NCBI GenBank assembly: GCA_045651765.1
Contig: JAZRSY010000017.1
Span: 1 to 15,268, forward strand
Direction of reading: 5' to 3'
DNA from: SIG565 sp045651765
GTDB taxonomy: Bacteria > Bacillota > Clostridia > Oscillospirales > Acutalibacteraceae
Length of the DNA stretch: 15,268 nucleotides
The notes beneath the pieces were generated by a model. It did no database searches, was not told the origin of the DNA, and saw only the letters and a list, made by a program, of their open reading frames with translations. Of this stretch, positions 7,762 to 13,199 are shown one piece after another (the stretch's first letter is position 1; each line of letters starts with the position of its first letter). Both the position numbers and the translations under genes were made by a program.

Positions 7762-8403
7762 TTATTTGATTTCGTTAAAGGCTTTAAGCCATTCCCTTTT
7801 AATAAGTTCGTGGCCTTTGGCAGATGGGTGCACACCGTCTTGTATCCAATATGTAGGCGGAGCTAATTTTGTTGCTTCGTCGAATTTATTTTGCAATTCA
7901 ACAAACTTTATGTTATGCTTTTGGGCTAATTTTTTAGAAATTCTTGCCATTTCATAAACACCGCTGCTAAAAGCTTCCCAACGGTTTGGTTGGTCTTCGC
8001 GGTTGTCGGTGGCGGGGCCTTTTAAAACAAATGGCTCTAAAATCATAATTTTTAGTTCAGGCAATTCTTCTTTTAGTTCAGTAAGCAGCATATCATAAAC
8101 CTTTTCAAAACGCTTTACACCTGTGCCGTTTTGCCAATCTATTCCGTGCCAAACATCGTTTACACCAATTAAAATGCTCATATAATCGGGTTTAATGTTT
8201 AAAATATCCATAATTATTCGGGAATAAACCTCTAAAATTCGGTTGCCGCTAATGCCCCTGTTTTGAAAATCGTATTTGTTGGGTTCTTCGTAACCTAACT
8301 CGGATTCTACTAATCGGGCATAACCGCAGCCTAAATAAGAGTTATCTTCCCTGTCTCTGCCTGCATCGGTAATTGAATCACCTTGGAATAAAATTGTTTT
8401 CAT
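7762..8403 (-). CDS. SGNH/GDSL-family hydrolase (esterase-like)
   Basis: 213 residues. All four SGNH blocks are present: QGDSITDAG with catalytic Ser10, NRGISGNR with the block-II Gly, GVNDVWHGID with Asn82, and WIQDGVHPSAKGH with Asp189 and His192. This is a cytoplasmic-type lipase/acylhydrolase; close relatives include carbohydrate acetylesterases and lysophospholipase-like enzymes. No signal peptide is seen. The gene starts 18 nt after the thioredoxin stop with AAAGGATA as RBS, so it is the last gene of the ktrB-to-GDSL transcript. An esterase in a potassium/redox operon is unexpected; deacetylation of imported sugars would suit the neighbouring sugar genes, but that is a guess. Confidence 0.9.
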   Translation of the reverse strand: MKTILFQGDSITDAGRDREDNSYLGCGYARLVESELGYEEPNKYDFQNRGISGNRILEVYSRIIMDILNIKPDYMSILIGVNDVWHGIDWQNGTGVKRFEKVYDMLLTELKEELPELKIMILEPFVLKGPATDNREDQPNRWEAFSSGVYEMARISKKLAQKHNIKFVELQNKFDEATKLAPPTYWIQDGVHPSAKGHELIKREWLKAFNEIK

Positions 8404-8421
8404 AAAATCATATCCTTTCTT

Positions 8422-8727
8422 TTATATAAGATTTAATATTTTTTCTTTTGGCATATAACCCACTGCTGTATTGGTAATTTCACCATTTTTTACAACAGCA
8501 AGCATCGGTATGCTGGAAACATTGAAGGCAGCGGCCAACTCAGGCTCGCTATCAACATCAACCTTACACACCTTAATTTCATCGTTTTCGTTGGCAATTT
8601 CTTCAATAATTGGCGCAATCATACGGCAGGGGCCGCACCAAGTTGCCCAAAAATCAATTAGCACCGGTTTCTCTGAGTTTAAAACCTCGGTTTCGAAATT
8701 TTCTTTTGTTAAGGTTATTTCTTTCAT
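8422..8727 (-). CDS. trxA: Thioredoxin
   Basis: 101 residues, slightly shorter than E. coli thioredoxin. The active site FWATWCGPCRM places the redox pair at Cys31 and Cys34. The buried DFW at 25-27 and the cis-proline in SSIPM (Pro74) complete the fold signature. The role is reduction of protein disulfides in the cytoplasm. The RBS is AGGAGC. The gene lies 12 nt downstream of an FTR-like Fe-S protein, which may be its electron donor. No flavin thioredoxin reductase (trxB) is in the window. It is the fourth gene of a five-gene operon. Confidence 0.96.
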   Translation of the reverse strand: MKEITLTKENFETEVLNSEKPVLIDFWATWCGPCRMIAPIIEEIANENDEIKVCKVDVDSEPELAAAFNVSSIPMLAVVKNGEITNTAVGYMPKEKILNLI

Positions 8728-8739
8728 TTTGGCGTGCTC

Positions 8740-8940
8740 CTAATCTTTTGATTTATAATAAAGCATACAATGGCAAAAACCTTCAAAATCGGGGTCGGCC
8801 ACCTGCTCTTTAAACTGTTTGCACATACATTTTGTGTCTTCATTTTGTTGTAAAACACAAGGACAATAACCGCCTGTGCGTTTAAGGCCTTCTTTAATCA
8901 ATTTTACAACCTCTTTGTCGGGGTTGAGTGTAATTTTCAT
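8740..8940 (-). CDS. Ferredoxin-thioredoxin reductase catalytic-subunit-like protein (66 aa)
   Basis: The six-cysteine pattern is plain: GGYCPC (Cys26, Cys28), KCMC (Cys38, Cys40) and FCHC (Cys56, Cys58). The CPC...CxC...CHC arrangement is that of the FTR catalytic chain, which binds a [4Fe-4S] cluster beside a redox disulfide and passes electrons from ferredoxin to thioredoxin. It is shorter than the plant and cyanobacterial chains, and its spacing differs from the canonical CPC-X16-CxC-X8-CHC: 9 residues between the first pairs and 15 between the last two. It resembles the compact forms found in anaerobic bacteria and archaea. No FTR variable chain is seen. Thioredoxin follows after 12 nt. 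The RBS is AGGTGG. Function is inferred from family and neighbours. Confidence 0.85.
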   Translation of the reverse strand: MKITLNPDKEVVKLIKEGLKRTGGYCPCVLQQNEDTKCMCKQFKEQVADPDFEGFCHCMLYYKSKD

Positions 8941-8951
8941 GTATTTACCAC

Positions 8952-9599
8952 CTACTTATTCCATTTTTTAATTTTAGAAACATCGGCAATAACCAACAAA
9001 ACCATATCTTTTTCCAGCGGCATAGTAGGGTCAATTAAGGTTACAACCTCTTCTTTAATTTTAATGGCAACCACATTGAAGGAATGTTTTTTTCTAAGGT
9101 TAAGCTCCATTAGATTTTTGCCAACCCATTCATCTTGAACCTCAACTTCCAACATAGAAATTTTGTTGGAAATATCTACAACATCCACAAGTCCCGAATG
9201 TAAAATTTCCTTCGCCATTCGAATGCCCGATTCATACTCGGGGATTACAACCTTGTCGGCCCCAACTTTTAATAATATTTTTTTATTAAATTCTGTGGCG
9301 CTTTTAACAACAACATTAGCAACTCCCATTTCTTTACAAAGCATTGTGGTCATAATGCTTTCTTCTAAATGGCTTGCCATTGCAATTACAACGGTATCAA
9401 TATTAGCGATTCCCAATTGTGTTAAAACCTCTTTATTAGTAACATCGGCACATTTGCAAATTGGAACGCTGCTTTTTGCGTTTTCTACAACCGATTCATC
9501 TATATCCACTGCCAAAACATCGGCGCCGTTTTTAATTAATTCCTTTGCTATGGTTAAACCATATCTGCCTAAGCCAAAAACTGCATAAGATTTGTTCAT
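8952..9599 (-). CDS. ktrA: KtrA/TrkA-type potassium uptake regulatory subunit (RCK_N + RCK_C)
   Basis: 215 residues, the right length for a one-unit RCK protein. Residues 1-~120 form a Rossmann-type RCK_N domain with AVFGLGRYG (Gly9, Gly11, Gly14) and an acidic end of strand two (VDID, Asp32/Asp34), the nucleotide-binding signature. Residues ~140-215 match RCK_C (ISMLEVEVQDEWVGKNLMELNL...). Such rings gate the KtrB channel in response to ATP/ADP or NAD(H). The gene starts 11 nt after the ktrB stop with AAGGAG as RBS, so the pair is translated together. KtrA and KtrC are hard to separate by sequence alone. Confidence 0.92.
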   Translation of the reverse strand: MNKSYAVFGLGRYGLTIAKELIKNGADVLAVDIDESVVENAKSSVPICKCADVTNKEVLTQLGIANIDTVVIAMASHLEESIMTTMLCKEMGVANVVVKSATEFNKKILLKVGADKVVIPEYESGIRMAKEILHSGLVDVVDISNKISMLEVEVQDEWVGKNLMELNLRKKHSFNVVAIKIKEEVVTLIDPTMPLEKDMVLLVIADVSKIKKWNK

Positions 9600-9610
9600 T
9601 TTAATTCTCC

Positions 9611-10966
9611 TTACCCTACACTTATTTCTTCGGTTGGAATTTTAATAATATTTTGGTTAAGTTTTTTTGTGTTTAATGATACCGCCATAGAAATAGGCCC
9701 TATTCTGCCAAAATACATGGTAAATATAATAATATACCGACCAACCGTATTTAATGTGGCGGTTAAATTGCGCGACAACCCAACAGTGCCGGTGGCGCTT
9801 ACAATTTCATAGGCTATATCTATAAAATCTTTATTAGTGGTTACTGATAATAATATTGTTGATGTCAACACAATTGTTAAAGAGATAAACACTATGGCAG
9901 AACATTTATTAACGGTGGATTTGCTTATGCGCCTGCCGAACACCGAAACATAATTTTTACCCTTTATTACAGAGGTGGTCGACAACAACAAAACAGCGAA
10001 TGTAACGGTTTTTATACCGCCTGCTGTTCCCACAGGCGAGCCGCCAATAAACATAAATATCATTGATAAAATTGCAGAAGGAGTGGTTAAATTTTCTTGT
10101 GGAACGGTGGCAAAACCGGCCGTTCTTGTGGTTACAGACTGAAAAAGTGAAGCCATTATTTTTTGACCAATATTCATATTAGCAAAAGTTGCGTTATTAT
10201 TATATTCAAACATAAAAATACACGCAGCTCCACCTAAAATTAAAGCAATGGTAGAAACAATTACAATTTTGCTATGCAAAGTTAAACTTTGCCAAAATTT
10301 TGTTTTGGAGATAAACTTTATTTTTGACACCCTAATAATATCCCACCAAACAATAAAGCCAATACCACCAAGTATAATTAAGGCCATTGTAACAATGTTT
10401 ACTAGTGGGTTTAATGCATAATCATAAAGGCTGTTTGTTCCAATTATATCCATGCCTGCGTTACAAAAAGCCGAAACCGCATTAAAAACCGAAATCCAAA
10501 TTCCACTAAGGCCAAACTGTGGCACAAACACAAACATATATAAAACGGCACCAATGCCTTCGATAATTAATGTGCCCCACAAAACCTTTTTGGTAAACCT
10601 AACAAGACCCGATAAAGTATTCAGATTAAATGCTTCTTGCATTAAAATACGGTTGCCAAAACTTATTTTTTTATTAAACAAAATAAAGGCGCCCGACATT
10701 ATAGTAATAATGCCCAAACCACCCACCTGAATAAGCAGCAAAATAACGGCTTGGCCAAACAAACTCCAGGAAACAGTTGGAACAACCACTAAACCTGTTA
10801 CACAGGTGGCTGTTGTTGCCGTGAATAAAGCAGTTGTGAAGGAAGCAGCAACACCGTTAGCGCTGCTAATAGGCAGACATAACAAAGCAGTTCCTATTAA
10901 TATAACCGCCAAAAAACCTAACATTATAATTCTTGCAGAAGAAAGTTTATTTAATAGTGTTTTCAT
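9611..10966 (-). CDS. ktrB: KtrB/TrkH-type potassium transporter subunit
   Basis: 451 residues from the ATG at 10966. The four selectivity-filter loops of the superfamily are visible: TATCVTGL (Gly58), FCNAGMD (Gly171), TRTAGFA (Gly284) and TGTVGLS (Gly396). The GGSPVGTAGGIKT stretch (308-320) corresponds to the gating loop in the third repeat. About eight to ten membrane segments are present. The frame stays open upstream to a TTG at 11041, but that codon lies upstream of the promoter -35 element, and GGGGAAAAG precedes the ATG at 10966, so I chose the ATG. It forms the membrane part of a K+ uptake system with the next gene. It heads the five-gene operon. Confidence 0.93.
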   Translation of the reverse strand: MKTLLNKLSSARIIMLGFLAVILIGTALLCLPISSANGVAASFTTALFTATTATCVTGLVVVPTVSWSLFGQAVILLLIQVGGLGIITIMSGAFILFNKKISFGNRILMQEAFNLNTLSGLVRFTKKVLWGTLIIEGIGAVLYMFVFVPQFGLSGIWISVFNAVSAFCNAGMDIIGTNSLYDYALNPLVNIVTMALIILGGIGFIVWWDIIRVSKIKFISKTKFWQSLTLHSKIVIVSTIALILGGAACIFMFEYNNNATFANMNIGQKIMASLFQSVTTRTAGFATVPQENLTTPSAILSMIFMFIGGSPVGTAGGIKTVTFAVLLLSTTSVIKGKNYVSVFGRRISKSTVNKCSAIVFISLTIVLTSTILLSVTTNKDFIDIAYEIVSATGTVGLSRNLTATLNTVGRYIIIFTMYFGRIGPISMAVSLNTKKLNQNIIKIPTEEISVG

Positions 10967-11009
10967 TTGCTTTTCCCCAACAATTATAAAACTAAAATAC
11001 TTAAATAGA

Positions 11010-11038
11010 ATTATAACATAATAATATAAATTTATCAA
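11010..11038 (-). promoter_or_regulatory. Promoter of the ktrBA operon
   Basis: Minus strand: TTGATA (11038-11033), 17-bp spacer, TATAAT (11015-11010). Transcription would begin near 11003, leaving a leader of about 35 nt before the ktrB ATG. No c-di-AMP ktr/ydaO riboswitch could fit in so short a leader. Confidence 0.82.
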
Positions 11039-11054
11039 CAACCTAAACTATATT

Positions 11055-11088
11055 AAAAATCCCTTAAACCATAGTTTAAGGGATTTTT
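11055..11088. terminator. Terminator after the cysteine-rich protein gene (bidirectional)
   Basis: AAAAATCCCTTAAAC (11055-11069) pairs with GTTTAAGGGATTTTT (11074-11088), a perfect 15-bp stem with a 4-nt loop and A/T tails on both sides. It separates the csoR unit from the ktrB promoter. Confidence 0.88.
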
Positions 11089-11104
11089 ATATATTTATAA
11101 TAAA

Positions 11105-11254
11105 TTATTTATTTTCTAAATATTTTTTTGCTTCTTCTGCCGAAATTTCTTTCATAACTTCACCGCAGCATTTAATGCCACAATTTTCACAGGTGCATTC
11201 GATTAAAACATTAACCATTGCGCCACATTTTTCGCATCTTACAATTTTATCCAT
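11105..11254 (-). CDS. 49-aa cysteine-rich protein, desulforedoxin-like
   Basis: A short ORF with a strong AGGAGGTGA RBS. It has seven cysteines: Cys7, Cys10, Cys20, Cys22, Cys25, Cys29, Cys30. The pattern VRCEKCG-x-MVNV...KCCGEVM resembles desulforedoxin and the N-terminal domain of desulfoferrodoxin, where CxxC plus a CC pair bind one Fe(SCys)4 centre. The extra CTCENC insert is unlike classic desulforedoxin and could make it a zinc or copper site instead. The C-terminus (EISAEEAKKYLENK) is helical and charged. It lies 11 nt downstream of csoR in the same direction, so it is probably under CsoR control; a role in metal or sulfur handling is inference. Confidence 0.75.
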   Translation of the reverse strand: MDKIVRCEKCGAMVNVLIECTCENCGIKCCGEVMKEISAEEAKKYLENK

Positions 11255-11265
11255 ATTCTCACCTC

Positions 11266-11562
11266 CTATTTATTGAATCTTTTGAATAAGCTAATTAGTT
11301 CATCAATAGTTTCAAAATCGCCATTTTCTAAATCTTTGGTTACACAAATATATAAATGGTTTTCTAAAATGTGGGAAGAAAGGCTTTTAATAGAATTAGC
11401 AACGGCAGATAACTGTATTAATACATCGTTACAATATGCATCATTTTCTACCATATTTTTAATTCCGTTAACCTGCCCACCTATTCTATTGAGTCTACTA
11501 ATTATCAGCTTTTTTTCTTCGGAGCTTCTTTCAGTTTTTTTGTTGCAACAATTATTATCCAT
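11266..11562 (-). CDS. csoR: CsoR-family copper-sensing transcriptional repressor
   Basis: 98 residues from the ATG at 11562. All-helical DUF156/CsoR fold with LIISRLNRIGGQVNGIKNMV. The Cu(I) ligand triad Cys44-His69-Cys73 is present in the CsoR spacing (25 and 4 residues), with the second-shell Tyr just before the first Cys (AYC). This favours CsoR over the formaldehyde sensor FrmR or the persulfide sensor CstR. The frame extends to a TTG at 11568, but GGAGG (11573-11569) would touch that codon and is properly spaced from the ATG. An N-terminal NNCCNKK adds two cysteines. Operator-like sequences overlap its own promoter, so autorepression relieved by copper is likely. No copper ATPase or chaperone gene is nearby. 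Confidence 0.92.
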   Translation of the reverse strand: MDNNCCNKKTERSSEEKKLIISRLNRIGGQVNGIKNMVENDAYCNDVLIQLSAVANSIKSLSSHILENHLYICVTKDLENGDFETIDELISLFKRFNK

Positions 11563-11579
11563 AATCAACCTCCGAATAT

Positions 11580-11623
11580 ACTATATACCCTATGGGGGTA
11601 TATTGTCAATAGGGGGGTATATT
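11580..11623 (-). promoter_or_regulatory. csoR promoter with overlapping operator elements
   Basis: Minus strand: TTGACA (11609-11604), 18-bp spacer, TATAGT (11585-11580). The spacer contains the inverted repeat TATACCC (11584-11590) / GGGTATA (11596-11602), G/C-rich in the middle like known CsoR boxes. A second GGGTATATT half-site lies at 11615-11623, 19 bp from the first (11596-11604). Repressor bound here would block RNA polymerase. The predicted leader is only about 10 nt. Confidence 0.8.
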
Positions 11624-11654
11624 TTAAATGTGATTTTTTAATTATATTCACACA

Positions 11655-11690
11655 AATAAAAAAGGACTACTCATGTAGTCCTTTGATTTT
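11655..11690. terminator. Terminator after the 144-aa membrane/secreted protein gene
   Basis: AAAGGACTAC (11661-11670) and GTAGTCCTTT (11675-11684) form a 10-bp stem with loop TCAT. On the minus strand the A run at 11655-11663 becomes the T tail; on the plus strand TTGATTTTT follows. Confidence 0.85.
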
Positions 11691-11749
11691 TGGGTATTTT
11701 AAACTTAATGGCACGAATTTAATGTGCCTGAAAACCGAGAGTTTCTTAT

Positions 11750-12184
11750 TTAATTGACTTCAAAGTGCAAATAATAATCACCAATTGAAACAAACAGTGT
11801 TCTGCCAAATTTTGAACTAATATTAGCAGTACCTTCCACGCCATCAATAACAACAGTATATCTTTGCCCTATGTGTTTCCCCCAAGATTTTATTTTATAA
11901 GTGCCTTGATATGTATCTCCATTAGTTGTATCTGTCAGCAGTAATTTGCTATCTTTGGCTTCAAGCATCAATTCTATAGGTTTAGAAAATTCAAAAAGTG
12001 AACTATCGACTTCAGAAAAATCGTAATCATCATTATGGGCAACCACAAAAAGAGGTGGTTCTGCTTGTTGTGCATAAGAAAGCACCCATGTTTTCTTTTC
12101 AATAGTAGGTTTCGTAAAAAAAGCATACGCAACTATACATAGTATGGATAATATCGGAATTAAAACATACTTTTTAAATTTCAT
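11750..12184 (-). CDS. Hypothetical protein with N-terminal membrane anchor or signal (144 aa)
   Basis: Not recognised. From the ATG at 12184 the product begins MKFKKYVLIPILSILCIVAYAF: a basic start and one hydrophobic segment (about 6-24) with no clear cleavage box, so a membrane anchor or uncleaved signal is likely. The remaining ~120 residues are beta-rich with many aromatic and small residues (LLLTDTTNGDTYQGTYKI, KFGRTLFVSIGDYYLHF) and probably form a small extracytoplasmic beta domain. GTG (12196) and ATG (12190) starts are possible, but GGTGGTG is best spaced for 12184. Its promoter and RBS are part of the repeated intergenic module just upstream, and the same arrangement precedes the next gene upstream. 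Confidence 0.7.
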   Translation of the reverse strand: MKFKKYVLIPILSILCIVAYAFFTKPTIEKKTWVLSYAQQAEPPLFVVAHNDDYDFSEVDSSLFEFSKPIELMLEAKDSKLLLTDTTNGDTYQGTYKIKSWGKHIGQRYTVVIDGVEGTANISSKFGRTLFVSIGDYYLHFEVN

Positions 12185-12204
12185 TACCATCACCACCCTA
12201 TTTG

Positions 12205-12233
12205 ATTATAACATAAAAGCGACAAAGCCGCAA
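12205..12233 (-). promoter_or_regulatory. Module-borne promoter with hairpin in the spacer (copy A)
   Basis: Minus strand: TTGCGG (12233-12228), 17-bp spacer, TATAAT (12210-12205). The spacer contains most of the GCGGCTTTGTCGC hairpin, which shares three bases with the -35. RBS GGTGGTG and the ATG follow. Confidence 0.65.
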
Positions 12234-12340
12234 TAATTATTCATTATTCATCAGCTTAAGCGACTTCATTATTCATTATTCATTGAAAATCCGTTCTTGT
12301 TTAATGAATAATGAATAATGAAAATTGAATAGTGAATAAT

Positions 12341-12384
12341 ACAAACGAAAATCCGTCCTCTTACGAGAGCGGATTTTTGTTTGT
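12341..12384. terminator. Module-borne terminator (copy A)
   Basis: ACAAACGAAAATCCG (12341-12355) pairs with CGGATTTTTGTTTGT (12370-12384), one G-T pair, with an inner CTCT/AGAG extension. T-rich on both strands. It would end the transcript of the minus-strand gene at 12427-12891. Confidence 0.88.
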
Positions 12385-12426
12385 CATTCGTGTCCGAAAA
12401 AGAACTGGTCTAAAAACCTGATTTTC

Positions 12427-12891
12427 TTAATTTTTTAATTTATTTGGATCGCTTCTGGTTGAAATCCATTCGCCAAGTCCTACTACGTTCAATTCCTTGC
12501 AAGCAGATTCAAATTCCTCTTGCAATTTATAAGGACCATATATATTTGTTGAAACGGTATCTACCAAATAATATGAGGGATTAGAAAAATCATTCGAATT
12601 AAAGTTTTCAAAATCAAGTTTTTCGGGGTCAAATTGCTTAACTGCAACATATTGTTCATTATAAGAAAATTCATTAATATAGTTTTCAACTGCACAAGAA
12701 GTTAAACCTTTTTTGCCGTTTTCTGCTGTAAATTCATAAATACTCTTTTCCGCACATAGCACGATTCTTTCACTATTAACTCTTACTATATGGAAGCCGT
12801 TTGACATTACATATTCATAATCATCAACCCCGCATCCACTAAAAGAAGTAGTAATACATACTAATAACAAAATAGAAATGATTTTTTTCAT
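12427..12891 (-). CDS. Hypothetical lipoprotein (154 aa)
   Basis: Not recognised. From the ATG at 12891 it starts MKKIISILLLVCITTSFSGCG, a lipoprotein signal peptide with a lipobox-like FSGC and the acceptor at Cys20, so it is probably anchored to the outer face of the membrane. The mature part is acidic and mixed alpha/beta (EYVMSNGFHIVRVNSERIVLCAEKSIYEF...). The frame is open upstream to 12939, but the upstream stretch is the repeat hairpin and GGCGGTGAT is spaced for the ATG at 12891. Repeat modules flank it on both sides: a module promoter upstream, and a conserved module edge that begins right after its TAA. Confidence 0.72.
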   Translation of the reverse strand: MKKIISILLLVCITTSFSGCGVDDYEYVMSNGFHIVRVNSERIVLCAEKSIYEFTAENGKKGLTSCAVENYINEFSYNEQYVAVKQFDPEKLDFENFNSNDFSNPSYYLVDTVSTNIYGPYKLQEEFESACKELNVVGLGEWISTRSDPNKLKN

Positions 12892-12910
12892 ATCATCACC
12901 GCCTATTTGT

Positions 12911-12939
12911 AGTATAGCATAAAAGCGGCGAAGCCGCAA
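12911..12939 (-). promoter_or_regulatory. Module-borne promoter with hairpin in the spacer (copy B)
   Basis: Minus strand: TTGCGG (12939-12934), 17-bp spacer, TATACT (12916-12911). The spacer holds CTTCGCCGC, forming a perfect GCGGC-TTC-GCCGC hairpin with the -35 side. The layout is identical to copy A although the genes driven are unrelated. Confidence 0.65.
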
Positions 12940-12945
12940 GATATT

Positions 12946-13118
12946 AGTGATATTCTGTGCTTCGCACAGAGTGATATTATGCCTTGCGGCATAGTGATAT
13001 TTTTGCTATCGCAAAAGTGATATTATATTCGCCTCCAAAACTCGCGAAGCAAATATCACTTGCGAAGCAAATATAACTGAGCGAAGCTCAATATAACTCG
13101 CCGCAGGCGAATATAACT
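12946..13118. repeat. Inverted array of 9-bp units separated by small hairpins
   Basis: AGTGATATT occurs at 12946, 12970, 12993 and 13016 (steps of 24, 23 and 23 bp). The inverse follows as AATATCACT at 13052 and AATATAACT at 13070, 13090 and 13110 (steps of 18, 20 and 20 bp). Between the units are short palindromes: CTGTGC-TTC-GCACAG, ATGCC-TTGC-GGCAT, TTTGC-TATC-GCAAA, TGC-GAA-GCA, GAGC-GAA-GCTC and CGCC-GCAG-GCG. The two halves can pair into one long branched cruciform. Confidence 0.9.
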
Positions 13119-13119
13119 G

Positions 13120-13153
13120 AAAAAACTCTTGTTCTTTCGAACAAGAGTTTTTT
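13120..13153. terminator. Module-borne terminator (copy B)
   Basis: AAAAAACTCTTGTTC (13120-13134) pairs perfectly with GAACAAGAGTTTTTT (13139-13153) around TTTC. Bidirectional. It ends the DUF4177 transcript on the minus strand. Confidence 0.92.
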
Positions 13154-13199
13154 CTGGGACCGACACTCAAAATGGAACCGGTCAAAAGACTTGATTTTC

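Larger units (their letters stand above)
12185..12426. repeat. Intergenic repeat module, copy A
   Basis: It fills the whole gap between the start codon of one minus-strand gene and the stop codon of the next. Parts in plus order: promoter/RBS edge with hairpin GCGACAAAGCCGC (12220-12232); TTATTCA heptamers; a 20-bp perfect inverted repeat TTCATTATTCATTATTCATT (12265-12284) with its complement at 12303-12322; a further GTGAATAAT unit; a terminator (12341-12384); and a conserved far edge (about 12390-12426) ending in CCTGATTTTC. About 60 bp (12260-12319) are identical to copy D at 15162-15221. No protein is encoded. Confidence 0.85.
12892..13199. repeat. Intergenic repeat module, copy B
   Basis: 308 bp with no gene. 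It has the same edges as copy A but a different core. Plus order: RBS/promoter edge with GCGGCGAAGCCGC (12925-12937); a nonamer array (12946-13118); a terminator (13120-13153); and a diverged far edge GGAACCGGTCAAAAGACTTG...ATTTTC ending at 13199, one base before the stop codon of the DUF4177 gene. Confidence 0.85.

Noticed and set aside
9163..9588. 141-codon plus-strand ORF opposite ktrA
   Set aside because: Antisense shadow of a clear RCK protein, low-complexity product, no RBS.
10967..11041. c-di-AMP (ydaO-type) riboswitch upstream of ktrB
   Set aside because: The leader after the predicted transcription start is only about 35 nt, too short for that riboswitch.
11273..11641. 122-codon plus-strand ORF opposite csoR
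   Set aside because: It is the antisense shadow of csoR and crosses its promoter and operator.
12185..12426. Canonical integron attC sites
   Set aside because: The layout is similar (structured site between cassettes), but I find no GTTRRRY/RYYYAAC pair at the edges of copy A and no integrase gene in the window. A different recombination mechanism remains open.
12205..13160. CRISPR array
   Set aside because: The repeated units are 7-9 bp and palindromic, the intervals are themselves hairpins, the units appear in both orientations, and no cas gene is present.
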